From contig JAEUWP010000302.1 in the NCBI GenBank assembly GCA_018524725.1, positions 186,001 through 250,000 of the forward strand: 64,000 nucleotides of DNA. Reading direction: 5' to 3'. A model generated the notes under the pieces. It did not search any database, was not told where the DNA came from, and saw only the letters and a list, made by a program, of their open reading frames with translations. Made by a program: the position numbers and the translations under genes. This DNA is from Podaxis mareebaensis (lineage: Eukaryota > Basidiomycota > Agaricomycetes > Agaricales > Agaricaceae). This document shows, in pieces, positions 12,231 to 25,044 of the stretch. Position 1 is the stretch's first letter; the number at the start of each line of letters is the position of its first letter.

Positions 12231-12988
12231 ATCATAGGAGGGAATGACATAAATAGTGAATAAAACCAGGAGAGAGAGAAAATTCCAAGAAGAACCCGTC
12301 GAGACCCAGAGTGAGACAAGGTGCTACAAAGGGCCCAAGTGCATCCAGACAGTTGGGAGAATATGGTGTTGTGCGACGTTACGACGGTGGTGCCACGAGA
12401 ACGTGACGGGGGAGGAGTTCTGGGCTGAGTTACAGGGGGCGTCGAGGGGAGTTGATGAAGGGGTTGTGTCAATAAAGGAGTGTGGAGTTGCAATAACCTG
12501 CGGGATGAGATTTGCGAAAACGAGTGACGATTTTGTCGAAGTTGGGAAGAGTACTGAAACAAAGCGAGCGAACGAGCGGGGATCGAGCAATGACAACAAG
12601 GATAAGGGCCGTCGAGAGTTGGTTGGTGAAAGAAAAGGGATCCAAGAGGCAAGATTTTGCAATGGCGAGGGGAATACATCCCAAGTGGCGTTGTAGATGG
12701 AAACACGGTTATTTTGCTTCCGCGACCCAGAGGAGTAATGTAAATTTGTGGTTGGAAAAGATAGAATCGATAACGAGGAACAAATCCGACCGAGCGCCAG
12801 GTGCCAAAAAAACACGGAACAAGAGAAGAGATGCCAAAAATGCCAGTATATGTATATCACATTTCGATGCCTGCGCAAGTTGTTAGTGACTCGTTCGCAG
12901 GTCGGATGAAAGAGATGGACTTACTTCCAAGACAGATCAATAATCCAGTCCGTTCTATTCCACGAAATTTCCCACATCATATCCACGT

Positions 12989-15900
12989 CTAAAGCGTTGC
13001 AGCTGGAGTAGTCTTCCTTCCAGAGCCGATAATGCCGGGCCCAGTACCACCCGTCAAATCCTGGTGGTTTGCCAACGGGAATCCCAAGAGACTCTTGCTC
13101 TCCTCCCCATCCAGTCTCCAGATACTCGAAGGTGTCATCATCGAGGATGTGGAACTACCATCAGACGACCCTCCGATAGACCTAGACTCGCTCAAACCTC
13201 GGATACGAGGAAACGTATGCCGCGAGTTCATCACCTCCTCGTACTCATCCTCAAAAGGAAGATCGGATGAGCAAGTCGTCGTCGTTGTGGTTGACGTGGG
13301 CGACAGAGAAGGACTCTGGACAATGTCCTGGAGGAACGAGGGCAACAATGGAGCGGGAGTCTCTATCTTTTGCTGGAGCGGCGAGGATCGTGAGGAGGAA
13401 GGGGATGGAGTATGGCGCTGCTGTTGGTCATCAACAGTGAGACCCTGATTTTTGCTAGGCCCGGTGGAGTAAAGCGGCGAAGGTTGGCGATGGCCCGAAG
13501 TTTGGTAGATCGGGCTCGAGGCGGTATACTGGGGCGGCATGGGCGGTACTTGTATATGATTAACGTACTGGGTCCCTAGTTGGTTGTGCGAATGTGACTT
13601 GTGCACAGCACGGGTTGTTTGGGACTGAGGTGTCAATCTGCTGTTGGCCTGGGGCTGAAGGGAGGGTCCTGATGTGTCAGGATAGGGTCGGCGGCCGAGA
13701 GGCGGAGTCATGGAATTCGCGCGAGGAATTGGCTGCTGGGGTTGCGGCATCAAACTGCCTCCAATTGAGTTCTGGGATGACTCTGTTTGAGCCAGGACTG
13801 ATGTAAGAAGTGCGATCCTCTCGGCCTGCACTGCAGCGGAAATAGAATCTCCATTTCCTTCAGCATCTAAGGTGTGGTTGAGTCCACGGCAGAGCATGAG
13901 GCTAAGAAGCCGACGTACAAGGTAAACAAGTCTGGCAGACTTTCCTCCTTCTCCAGTTGAGATAGTTGCACTTCTTACAGATCCAATCGCCAGGTTGCTG
14001 GAAACCGATGTAAGATTCAACGTCACGAGTTGACAGGGTGAATACTCACATGAGAAATCGGCCCTTTATTTCCTGTATTGAGAATAGGCGGTTGCTGGGC
14101 GCCCACAGTCAGCGTTGAGCGGGGCGTAATCAACGTGTGACATACCGGGACGCCGGCAAGGCCCCCAGGCCGAATCTGCCCTTGTTCGGGGAAAGGCTCG
14201 TTGTCGGGCCAGTACATGATGCAGGGCGAGAGGGGGTCACTCGAGATGTTCTGTACCCTACCCCCAATGGCAAACGCGCGACCAGAGGGAGTCAGGAGCG
14301 GGTGGGCGGTCTTAGGTGGGCCGGAAACCTGAGGTTGATACCCCATCGGGCGAGATGACTGAGGCTGTGAAAGGCTGCCAGAGTAAGCAGACTGACTCGC
14401 TGGCAAGCCAGAGCGAAGGGGTGTAGTGCGGTTGGGAGGATTGGAGAACCTGGGAGAGGCAGCCGGACGGGGCATAGCATTGTTAGAGGAGGAGTAAAGC
14501 TGTTGCGGCTGTTGGGTCTGCTGTGGATGACCAGACACTGCTGTTGACTTGGGGCATCCACATCCTATACAGGAAAGGTTCCGCCTGTGGAGAATCATAC
14601 AGGGAAAGTTGTCTGTCAGCATGGCGTCCGGGAATGAAGCGGTAGGTATGTGGTGGCAGAAGGGATTTTATACAAGACATGAGTAGACTCACCCAAAGTT
14701 ATGTGCGGCACAATTCGGCGAAGGACATCTGGAGAAAGAGGAGCAGATCGAATTCAGTAACTAGGTGTAATGAGAGAAGAGGTGGAAATGGGTATGTCTA
14801 GGCATTCGATCATCCTCTGTAATGGAGGTGCGAGTGAATACATGTGATCGAGCGGAAGGATGATCGATGACGACAGTGACTAGGGGAAGTGGCGTGGCGT
14901 ATATGAGTGTTTCGGGAAGGATTCACTTACATCCAGTCACCAAGTCTGAAGCTTGTCTTGGGATTAGGTGGGTTGGTGGAGAGAGTGTAGTACTCGTTGG
15001 ACCCGCCACGGGGTTCCTCAATAACGATAGAGGGAGAAGGGGAGAGCAGGTTGGGGTGGGAGGCGGAGACTCTCAGCATGGAGGAAGGGCAAGAGAGGTC
15101 GATGGGCGGACGGGAAAGTGGGGAGGAAGAGAGCTGAAGAGGGGGGACAGGCAGCTATGTAAGCTCTCTCTGAATCGGTAGATACGTAAAAAGAAAACGC
15201 TGAGATGACTTACGGAAGGCCGCAAGACAAAGCGCTTGAGTTTATGAAACGGCTCAAGATCAGATTCGAGGGCAGTAGCGACAGCGAAGGGAAGGCCGGT
15301 AAGAGAGAGGGCAGCACAGGCCTGTGTTTGTGAGAAGATATAAGTGGACACATGAAGATAGGGACGGTTGCAGGGTAGTAAACACAAAGAGATAATTCCG
15401 TGAATTGCGTGGAAGGGTCTCCCGCGAACACAGTCACATCCCCACGTGATGCATATCAGACGCGTCTCAAAAGAAAAAAAGAATGGTGGAAACCGAAGAG
15501 TAAAACAGAACATACCTCATCGTGGGTAGCAAACACAGCCCAGACATTCAATGAACCAGCCGTCGCATACTCGTCCCTCACGCACCACAGGCTGGCGGGC
15601 ACGGGCACATTTCCGAGGGAATGACCCCTAGGGGCCTGTGACCAAGGAAATGATATCAATGGTGAACCACAACGACATCATATCAAACTCACGTACCGGC
15701 TGCGGGAGAAATACGGCAGAAAGCACCGACTCCGGTGATGTGGGCAAATTATATAACTATTATTCGAGCGGGCGTCAGTTAATAGCATAGTATATGAATA
15801 TCTCGTTTCGGATCCTGGCACTGACCCGGACGACGCGTGAGCGTGTGGCGAAGAAAGCCTGTACAGCGGCCCTGATGGACTCGGCTGAATTGGGGCGGGA

Positions 15901-16143
15901 GCCAATGTCTTTGCCAGAGAGGGTTGACGTGGAAGAAGACGCCTCTGACGATGGTTGTGGCCTGGGAGCAAAGGTATCTATAATGGCCCCGTCGCTGTCA
16001 GGAGATGAGCGAGGAGATGGGAGAGTATTCTGGTTGGGAGAATGGGTGGATGAGTAGAACGGTGCTGGATGGTCAGCAAAGGTATGTAGACGAGCGAGGA
16101 CATTGTTGAAAGCGTTTGTTGGCCTGTGGAGGACAGTAGCCAT
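12989..16143 (-). CDS. RanBP2-type double zinc-finger, probable RNA-binding protein
   Basis: Starts MATVLHRPTNAFNNVLARLH. An RRM-like segment follows (about 15590-15220: VPASLWCVRDEYATAGSL, LNVWAVFATHDE, then ACAALSLTGLPFAVATALES). The first RanBP2 zinc finger is split over three exons (GDWICPSPNCAAHNFG and RNLSCIGCGCPKS, about 14940-14550). A Gln/Pro/Ser-rich linker precedes the second finger QPGDWICKKCNYLNWRRRKV..C..C (about 14000-13920). AEGNGDSISAAVQAERIALL and a long disordered Ser/Thr/Pro tail complete it. Both fingers keep the four Cys and the W and N typical of single-stranded RNA-binding RanBP2 fingers. The layout resembles fungal Nrp1/ARP-like proteins. A role in mRNA regulation is inferred. 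At least seven introns; the joins in the first 600 bases are the least certain. Confidence 0.8.
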
Positions 16144-17433
16144 GGTGGTGGATTGAAGAAAAGAAGATGGAGCAGTGGTATGGAAAGGGGTTTTTGAAGA
16201 ATGGGTGGGGTGGTGCCAGTCGATCGTCGGGGCTGGACTTTTTGGCGGAAAAGGGTATAGTGAGGAGAGGCTGACAGAGAAGTGGAGGAGTCAGAAGAGG
16301 AAGAAATATAAAACCAGGAGCGGACGGATTACAACGGATTACAACTCTATATACATCATACCTGGCTCATACAATCTCCGTAAACCTTTAATCCTCGTCC
16401 ATCGCTCGCGTGGCATTCCTTTTCCGGCACAAGTCTCCACGTGCATCTCACTACTTGCGCCAGGAAAAAGTCCAGATGCCACCGGGATCTGGTCTAAAAT
16501 CCTCTCCAAAGCCCACTGTCGTAGCAGTTGACGTCGCACCGTGCTTCTTGGCTACCACCAGCGCGCATCTCGTCTAGACGTTGTTACCTCTCTTCACATT
16601 AGGCATCAGACAGCCAATCCACCTGTCATTCCTGTGCCTCTCGCACAAATCTCAGATCCGTCCTTCCTGATCACCAATATCCAATTACTCCCGGTTTTTC
16701 AGCGTCGGTGCCTACCGTCCAATCCGCAAGCTGTCTCTGCCCTCCCTCTGCCCACTGGGAAGCAAGTCACAATCCCTCTCCATCCTAAGTCCAACCATCT
16801 GCACTTGGTCGGTTGGTTTATCTCCCCGGATGTGTATCGGCGCCGTCATCCGACACGGACCTGTCACTCTCAAGTAGTCAAAAGACCAATCAAACTTTGA
16901 CTCCTCTCGGCCTTGCGTAAAACAAGCTACGAAGCGCTTCCGCTTTTAGTGTTGAATTAATCAATTACATACGCTACTCGCTATCAACCTGGTGACCTAA
17001 AATAACGTTTACTCTTCCACTTAATTCCTCGTCAATAAACCGCGGGCGCAACCAACTTACAAATAATACGCAGCCGGCCAACAGGGTCACCTCGGAGCAT
17101 CCCAAACACGAAATACACCAGCGAAAAATCAAAGGGACACCGCCTGAAACACTCGTTCCCATCGTGGCGCCAGTGCATGCTATTAAGTGGTAACCAGGGT
17201 CAGCGTCTCTCTGGCCGAGAATATTCCCAAACAACTCCCGTCCGAGATGAACGACTGTGGCCTCATGTTGCCTGTGTTCGACTTTTAAAGTGCTCATTAA
17301 GGGCGCCCACAACACCATCACAAGTACCTCCTGTCACCACGGGCATGGGCGCACATCACGTCTTCTCAAGTCGACCCAACAACCCCCATCTCCCAACAAG
17401 TATTGCTGTTCACAAAATCAACAAGCCACATCA
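16144..17433. other. Intergenic region upstream of the zinc-finger gene
   Basis: 1.29 kb between the start of the RanBP2 zinc-finger gene (-) and the stop of the helicase gene (-). The left end should hold the zinc-finger promoter and the right end the helicase 3' UTR. Frames such as 16541-16900 (+) lack recognisable motifs. I see no RNA gene or repeat. Confidence 0.45.
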
Positions 17434-20400
17434 TCAACCCTTCAGCTTCTTCCCAACCGCCTCCCTTCGCAGATTCCCATACAATGTCCGATTAAGCTTG
17501 TCCCCCACCAACTTGAGTACCAATCCTTCTCGCGCCAGCCACTCTGCGTATCTTTTCCATGACTCCGCCCCTTTGCCGCTACGCTTCCCCACGTCGGCAC
17601 TTATAGAAGTCCCAACGCCCCCGGTCATATCAGCTCCGCCAATTGTTCGCATGCTCCCCACAACGAAAAGCCCCCGCTTGGCTCTCGTCAACCCAACGTT
17701 CAGCCTCCTCCGGTCGGCCAAAAATCCAATCTTCCCGCTATCATTGTTCCTCACCGTCGAAAACACGATCACCTCCTTCTCCCTTCCTTCAAACCCATCA
17801 ACGGTCTTCACCTCTACATCGCCCATTTCCCGGAACCGTTGATTCCCGAGGACTTCCAGAAATCGTGTTCGGTACCTTTCATCAGTCGTCAGTAACCGGT
17901 TCAGGAGATTGATTTGCGCAACGTAGGGAGCGATGATCCCTATATCCTGTCCTCGGAGTTTCTGTGATTAGACATGGGAAACGCGTCGGTGGTCAGTTTA
18001 CCGCAAGAAAGGTCTCAGGAACCCACTGGATTATGAAGCAGCAAATCTTCCACAAGGCTCACCACGATCTGCGCTTCGTGATGGTTCACCCTACTCCTCC
18101 CGCTTGTTGATTCATATCCAAAATGGTCCAAGAAGATCACAGACGGTCGAGATCGTTGGTCTTCTCCAATGATTCCATCCTGCAGAAGATGTGTCGTTGA
18201 CAGCGGCGGTTCCAGGCCGCTCACCACATTTCCTTCTTTGTCCTTGGTTCCATCTTGAATTGAACTGTTGTAAAATTCCCAGGAAGGGAAGTAGGATATC
18301 GCCGGATGCATTCGATACTGGATATCCAACATGACAGACGGAACGACTAATAAATAAATTATTTTTGTCAATCTTTGTCCGGCGAAACGTAAATGGGAGT
18401 GCACGAGACAACAACTCACTGCCTTCCTCTGTCAATCGTTCAAACAGACTAACCCCCAGGCCCTGTGATTGTGCTTCCTGGCTTACAATGACGGGTGGCA
18501 ACTGCTTGTGATCACCGATGAGTGCCAGATGTCGTGACTACCTCACGACCAACCAGCCAACGGCACGAAGCAGCCAATCATTTTCAGGGCGGTCCGTAAA
18601 CGACATTCAATTAATAAGTTCACGAGATCAGCTAAGACGCCGCCCACGTATTCTGACAGAAAGACCATGACTTACCCCTTTCATGATCGGAATTAAAGTC
18701 GCAGGTTCCGTGGACATCGAGGCTTCGTCAATAAACACCACAGGGAAGTCGGAGACATTCAGAGCGGTACTTGCAGAGGTGATGCATGTCGTGCAAACCT
18801 GTATCAAAAAACAAATAAATATGGTGAGCTCACGTATATAAATTTCAACCGGCCATTAGCACAGAGTGAAAATCCCCAGTGCGTTAGCCATCCGATTCTC
18901 CGGGTCGAGGAGCCAGACAAAACACTTACGACATCCGCAGATTTGACAATATCGTGCAACATCTCCTGCTGTAACCCGTATATCTTGGCCTTGAGTTGCG
19001 TCTGCTGCCGGTCTTTCATGGCCATAGCCCTGTACATATTCTCCGCGCGTTCTTTCAACGCCTTGCTCGAGCCTCCATTTTCCAGCTTTTTCAGAGTCTC
19101 CGAGAGTCGGGAGCTCAACTGATTGATCTCCTCTTCCAACTCGTTAAGGAGCGCAATGGTCTCCAAGCAGAGAGGTTGGAGAGGATGTTTGGTAAGGAGA
19201 TAGTCGAGGGAATAGTCCCGGAGAGAAGCTCGAATTCGAGAACCAAACCCTACGCGTAGGGGTTTCAGACCAGCTTTCACGAATCCTTCGACGAGGTTGT
19301 CCACAGCCACGTTGGTGTACGTACAGACCAGAATTGGGTGAACAACTTCGAAATGACTCTACATCATCCTCAACAAAAGCATGGCATCTCTAGGAGAAGG
19401 AGACTCGCCTTCAGGAGCTTGATCGTCTCGATGATAGTCTTAGTTTTACCGGTCCCGGGAGGCTGAAGATATGATTGGAACCTGATGCTTAAACCAAATG
19501 AACAAAAAGCTCACCCCTTGGACTAGACTAATGCGTTTGCCAATCATCGCCGCCATGGCCTTGATTTGACTCTTATTCAAATGACCGAGATTGGGATCAC
19601 CTTCCACAACCAAGGGATCGTCGAGCGAATACCTTTCAGCCCAACTGTGAATGCGCATATCGTCCTTGAATATGCCTTCGAACTCTTTTGGTGAGTATTC
19701 CCTGACGTCATGTGAAAGCACATCCTTCGGATAAGAGACGTCGTCCGCGGCTTGCAATGCGTGGAAGTCATGATGACAGTGTGCAAGAATCCTCGAAGGA
19801 TCCTCTGATCGTAGCAAGACATCCCTGAGACCCGTTCCAAGAAGGATATGCTCTTGGTCTTCGGAGCATGGAAGTCGTTCAAGGTGGTCAAGATTGTAAT
19901 GGAGGGACGAGATAGCTTTTCGCATCCGTTCAAAGATGAAGTTGGTCCTGTCAACGTCAAGTCGCCAAGGACCCTCAATCTCAAAGGTATTGGGAAAGGC
20001 AACTTTCAGCTGAGTCTTTGTGAGCTCAACAATGGAACCTTTGTACGGGGTTTCCTCCAGAGGGTCTACTCTGGAAACCATAATCTGCATGCCATTCCTG
20101 ACCGAATTGTCTCAGTTATGTTACTCGTGGATATATGCAACATGTACGCACTCGAATTTGTGAATTTCTGGCAGAATAATCCCAGGACCGATATGGAACG
20201 CGGCGACGGGCTTGCCAAACTGGTTAGCCTTGCACCAATAGGCAGAGAGGTCTGTCAAGCAGTATCCTTCTTGCTGCAGTCGCTCGAGGGACCAGGTGGA
20301 CAAACGGGTAATGATGTCATTCCGGTCCTCGGCTTCTTCGCTTTCGAGTAAGGGTAAAAAACTAAGGAATATGATCAATTTGAAAGAAGATTTGAAGAGG

Positions 20401-20809
20401 GGATGGCGGCGGGCGCACGCACTGTTTTTGGTAGTTCTCAATCGCATCAAAATATGGCTCTCCAGGCTGGGTTGGTTCTAACACGGGTGCCTTCCGCTTC
20501 GGATACTTCTTTCTCTTGTCCGGCGTAGAAAGAGCAAACTTCGTGCTGGAAGACGCGCGCTTCCTCCAATCAAAACGCGGTGGCACATGGGATGCATCAA
20601 AACCATTGTACTCGGGTGCAAACCCGCCTTTGAAGGTGGTACTTTCATCGGGCTGCAGCCATGCCCCTTCTGCAGCGGCTAAAAGCGTGCTACCATATGC
20701 CGAAGGTGCTCCAACATTCTCGAAAGCATACGAAGCATACGAGTCACGGCGTACCGCGGAATGCGAACTTCGGAGCGAGTGCGATTGTTGATAGGATCTG
20801 CGTGGACAT
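17434..20809 (-). CDS. Superfamily 1 helicase, SMUBP2/Hcs1 (UPF1-like) family
   Basis: ATP-dependent nucleic-acid helicase. The N-terminal barrel-like part has GPGIILPEIHKFE and KGSIVELTKTQLKVAFP. RecA1 has the Q-like LNKSQIKAM, Walker A PPGTGKTK, VCTYTNVAVDNL and DEASMSTEP, plus a coiled-coil insertion at about 18960-19180. RecA2 has LIGDHKQLPP, IQYRMHP, EFYNSSI, VDGFEGREKEVIVFSTVR and RRRLNVGLTRAKRGLFVVGS. All core motifs look intact. The start is my choice: ATG at 20807-20809 gives MSTQILSTIALAPKFAFR, and a 76 nt intron (20679-20754) then joins AAAEGAWLQPDE in frame. The alternative N-terminal frame further upstream has no ATG. One intron after IIETIKLLK starts with GC (GCGAGT). Whether it acts on RNA or DNA, and in which compartment, is open. 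Divergent from COQ8. Confidence 0.85.
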
Positions 20810-21223
20810 TGCTGACTATACAGGTATTGCCGAATGCGCAGGTCGGACGCGTACTTAGGCGAAACTTTCGAGTGCAAGAGTGAGCACCGTTGGGAGCGAG
20901 ACGGGGTTTTGGGAGATACTACGGCATTGTCGAGGTTTATTAGGGCAGCTCTGAGGCAGAGCCTGGGGGAAGAAAGGAGTGACGCCAGCTTAAGGGGTAT
21001 TGTCGAAGATGGATAGGTACTTCAGCGCTCGGCCTGTCACCGCGCTAAGGCTCAGCCAATTTCCAAGGATCCGCGATCACCTGACGCATTCAGGGTCAAT
21101 TGTCACAAGTCACCGGGAAACTCGGCGCTGTTTACCAGAAACCCCCGAACCAAACATCATGTTCCGTATCCGGCCACTCCGATCATGCTGTACCCAACCC
21201 CTCCTTGAAGATTCCAGGCGCGC
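20810..21223. promoter_or_regulatory. Divergent promoter region, helicase / COQ8
   Basis: A 414 bp gap between the two chosen start codons. It includes a CCAAT box at 21056-21060 on the COQ8 strand. The right part can be read in several open frames. An ATG at 21159 (+) opens a different, Arg-rich frame that does not join COQ8 without splicing. Confidence 0.45.
21056..21060 (+). promoter_or_regulatory. CCAAT box upstream of COQ8
   Basis: CCAAT within CTCAGCCAATTTCC, about 165 bp before the COQ8 start. In fungi the Hap2/3/5 CCAAT-binding complex commonly controls respiratory genes, and COQ8 is needed for ubiquinone. The site is short, so the match alone is weak evidence. Confidence 0.35.
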
Positions 21224-23581
21224 ATGCCACCAAGCCCAGCTTACAACTGGCTATGCGTCCTTCATACCACCACGAAGATTCTGTCCAACATCGCAAGGCA
21301 CAAGGCTGCCCAGGTTGCACCGGGATACGTAGCCACCGCTAATGAGAGGAGGAAGCATAGGCGCGTCCAGGTTCCTAGTCAAGCATTGGGTGGAGGGAAC
21401 GGACATGGCGGGGACGCTGGGAGTACGCTTAACCCAGTCGCTGCTGCCGACGGAGGAACTGCAAGACAAAGGGGCGAGAAGGCCATAGCTTTAGAGCGGC
21501 CCGCTATCACGACCAGCCAAGCGACGAGTGACACTCCCTTCGTCCCAGAAACGCATCCAGCAGCCGAGACACATATACATGCGCAGGTCCTGAATGCACA
21601 GGAGAAAACTTTTCGAAGTACCGAACCAGACCCAGTATTATTACCGCAATCAAATTTGGAACCCGTGAGCCCCAGTCCGAGTAGGTTGTTGTACTTTTTA
21701 GAAACTAACGCGATTATGTAGGTGCCAACTCCATCAGTATCTGTATCGAGTGAGACACCGTCACCTCCCCCCTTGGCAAGTCCAGCAACTATATCCACGC
21801 GAACACTTCAGTCCTCCAAAGTACCCTCTTCTCGCATTGGTCGATTATTCCACTACGGAGGTTAGTCCCAGCTGTTTTACTTTACTCAAACCTCTAGTTC
21901 AATTAATGAAGCCATTTCGCGTTGTGTAAATAGGCCTTGCTGCTTCATTAGGATATGGAGCTGCTGCAGAGTTACTCCGCCGTACAGGAAAGAGTTCGGA
22001 TGAGGCGCAAGGATCCGTTATCATGACCGAAGCCAATATCCGAAGACTCGTGTCCAAGCTATCACAAATGCGTGGTGCTGCTCTCAAGTTGGGCCAGTTC
22101 CTCAGTATACAAGGTGCGCCATCACCCGCTTCTGTACCAGGACGCCTTTCTGACCTCGACCTGCCGCGGAATCGCTGCATAGACACCCATCTATTACCTC
22201 CAGATGTAGATGCGATCTTCCGACGTGTCCAAGACAGTGCACACTACATGCCCGACTGGCAGCTTAATCAAACCCTCTCCTCCGCGCTCGGAACAAACTG
22301 GGAAACAGAGTACTTCGCGTCATTTGATCGTATACCGTTTGCCGCCGCCTCCATAGGCCAAGTCCATTCCGCACTCCTCCATCCACATGCGACAACCACA
22401 TACCCCCACCCTAACTCCTCTACTCCGGAAGCCATACCAGTCGCAGTGAAAGTCCAATTCCCTAACATCCGTAACTCGATTGACTCGGACCTGTCCTACG
22501 TCCGCATGCTCCTAACAGCATCTAAAATCCTTCCAAAAGGAATGTTCCTTGACCGGACAGTTGAGGTGATGAAATCCGAACTCGCGGATGAATGTTCGTA
22601 CACCCGCGAAGCGTCTTTCTTGCAAATGTTTAGAAGGAAAGAGTTTTTGGGCGGGGACGAGAGGTTCAAGGTGCCTTGGGTGTGGGAGGGAAGTACAGAT
22701 GGTGTCCTTGTAATGGAACGTGTGGAGGGTGTTAGTGTTGGTGAGGCGCAGAGGTTGGAGTTGAGCCAGAGGGATCGGGATGATGTGCGTACATGTTTAT
22801 TGTATTTCTCCTTCCTTTCTTGCTAACGCTTACCGTGTATTTTCTGAAGATTGCCGCAAGGATTATTGAGCTTTGTTTGAAGGAACTCTTCGAATTCCGG
22901 ATGATGCAGACCGACCCGAACTGGACCAACTTCTTGTGGAACCCCAAGACGCGACAGGTACGTGTCTATGACATCGTTACGCACGATGGATTCTGATTTC
23001 TCAAATCTTTTCAATGTAGATCGAGCTGGTGGACTTCGGCGCAACGCGTACTTATACGAAAGAGTTTATGGACAACTGGCTCCGACTACTTCAGGCAGCG
23101 GCATCAGACGACCATGAAGCATGCAGAGAATGGAGCCTAAACCTCGGGTATCTGACAGGTGAAGAAAACGAGGTATGCCTTCATCCCTCTCCCATCTTTC
23201 CCTCCTTCCTTTTACGCATGCGCGGCGCATAGATAATGCTCAATGCGCATACAACATCTATGACCCTCCTCGCAACGCCCTTCAAATCAAGCACACCTCA
23301 GCCATTCGCGTTCGGTCCGAACTCGAGCTGGGCGGAGATCACGAAGCAGATTAGGAGTTTTATTCCTGTGATGTTGCAGCATCGGTTGACCCCACCGCCT
23401 AGAGAGACATATAGCCTGAATCGGTGAGTCCTGCGCTTTTAGTGTTTCTTACATGAGAGTTGCTAAGATGAGGAATAGAAAATTGAGTGGCGCGTTTTTG
23501 CTTGCTGCGCGGCTGGATGCTACAGTTAATACCAAGGCAATATGGGATAAGGTAGTTAGTGGGTATAAGTTTGATTCGTAG
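21224..23581 (+). CDS. COQ8: COQ8/ABC1 atypical kinase, ubiquinone biosynthesis
   Basis: Mitochondrial inner-membrane ATPase/kinase-like protein of the UbiB/ADCK family that supports the coenzyme Q biosynthetic complex. The N-terminal YNWLCVLHTTTKILSNIARH resembles fungal Coq8 leaders, followed by a disordered stretch. Signature parts are the KxGQ region (RGAALKLGQFLSIQ), an Ala-rich loop (FAAASIGQVH), the invariant Lys in VAVKVQFPNI, and DFG replaced by VDFGATRTY, with the C-terminal KAIWDKVVSGYKFDS. Two introns are easily missed because they can be read through or rejoined: 21666-21721 (donor GTGAGC after SNLEP), and 22113 to about 22179, whose removal gives the expected LSIQDTHLLPPDV. Six to seven exons in total. 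The start is the first ATG in the frame; an upstream exon cannot be excluded. Confidence 0.88.
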
Positions 23582-24706
23582 ATTCACACTTGGTCTTAAT
23601 TTACACAATAAACTATTGGCATCGTCCATCTCGGGCAAGAGAAATGAGTTTTGTTATCAGTACATCATCCAGGATTAGTCCAACTTCCAACAAATGCAAC
23701 GTAGACAATTGATATCATAAACCATGCTCGTGCTGAGGGGAATTAATAGATATTTCGGCTAGGATTTCAGTTGAGACGATATCAATCGTGGTTACTGGCA
23801 AGGACCTGTGGAAGTTTCCAGTGTTCCTACGACAATGTTGGATAATTGGGGCGCTTTGCAACTAGGAAGCTAAATGAAGTAGACAATTGAATCCCGCGGA
23901 CGAATACCGAAACTCCGACTTTTTTATACCCCCAGTTGTATACCCCAATTAGTCCCCAGCATTATAAAGTACCCTCCCCGAGCAGGGTCACTTAATCTCG
24001 CCAGGATTCGCAGGCTCAGTTGAGTCGGAGGAAACTATCATTTCCAAGAGCGGCACTGCACTCCACTATGTGAGATTACAGCTATTCACAGTGGCGTAGA
24101 GAATGACTTTAGAAGACCCAACGGGAAACAGGGGCTATGGATTTGGAACACCTTGACATAAGCGTTGGGAAGAACAGTCATGAAGATGTTGCTGATCATT
24201 CTCGGAATTCCGAGGGGTATGATGTTGTCCCAGTTAGCCAGCAAGTAGCGTTAGATGAGTGCTGACCATATTCGTTTCACCTGTCTGAAGTCCGACGAAG
24301 AGGAGGGACGCATCGAAGGCAGTGGATCGATCAGAGAGACATAAATAGATCATGTTCCTGAATGGTCGCGATACAAAACACATAAGAAGTTGAGTGCAGA
24401 ATTATCTCAGCTCGCCCTTATTCCGCTGCTCAGACCACCAAATCCTCGATGAAATGCATCGCCGGGAACTGAGGTAATCATGTAAGGAGGCGAAAATACA
24501 GGCTAACGTTCGAGCTGAGCTGAATACAATGCTTGAAAGTCACCAAAAGATCGGAGACCGCAATGGAGAGCCAGAGATAGTGTTTCATCAACCGTGCAGT
24601 CTCCTGTCCAATGTCCATCATAAGCCCAGTCTCGCTGGACAATAAAATGATAAAAAAAAGTCTCCTGTCCAAAGAATGGAAGGGAACATGAATTCGAGTT
24701 TTAGTA
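23582..24706. other. Intergenic region left of the transposon remnant
   Basis: 1.1 kb with no recognisable gene. It holds the COQ8 3' UTR at the left. Near the right end a 14 bp direct repeat AGTCTCCTGTCCAA occurs at 24598 and 24659 (61 bp apart), just before the TA that flanks the transposon. The rest is featureless. Confidence 0.45.
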
Positions 24707-24738
24707 CAGTAGAGGACAGGCAAAGTCGACAAATTTGG
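24707..24738 (+). repeat. Left terminal inverted repeat
   Basis: Left TIR of the element, starting directly after the TA at 24705-24706. It pairs with 25732-25763 at 27 of 32 positions. Confidence 0.78.
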
Positions 24739-25044
24739 ACAAACTTTTTATTTTTCCGCGAAACCGTCAGAAATGAATCTATTTGATGAGAGCTTTCGAA
24801 TGAACCAAAAAGGACCAAAAGCCAACGAGCGGTTGCTCTGGAAAATGCCAAATAAGGTAGTGGTACCCAAAAAATTGGCAAAAGGCCGAAATTGGCATGG
24901 AAATTTACCAAAACATGTGGAATCGATTCCTTTTAATGAAAGCAACATGATCACTTAGAATCGTAGAAATCTAACGAGCGGATATTTTATAATCAAATTA
25001 AGAATAATTCAAGTAAAAATTTCTTCACCACTGCTATACATCCT

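Larger units (their letters stand above)
10111..12988. other. Long intergenic region, AT-rich at its left
   Basis: About 2.9 kb between the LTR-like element and the 3' end of the RanBP2 zinc-finger gene. The left 800 bp are AT-rich and low in coding signal. A run of 11 T lies near 11155-11167. It contains two low-confidence small frames listed separately (10953-11123 and 11868-12230). The right 600 bp probably include the 3' UTR of the zinc-finger gene. Confidence 0.4.

Noticed and set aside
12185..12878. Overlapping minus-strand frames of 173 and 184 codons
   Set aside because: They lie 3' of the zinc-finger gene, overlap each other in different frames, and show no motif or splice logic.
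17177..17842. 221-codon plus-strand frame
   Set aside because: Its right part is antisense to helicase motifs V and VI, and the rest is featureless.
20362..20877. Helicase N-terminus extended upstream to 20877 in the unspliced frame
   Set aside because: That frame has no ATG (it would start with TTG). The spliced start at 20809 gives a normal ATG and good donor and acceptor sites.
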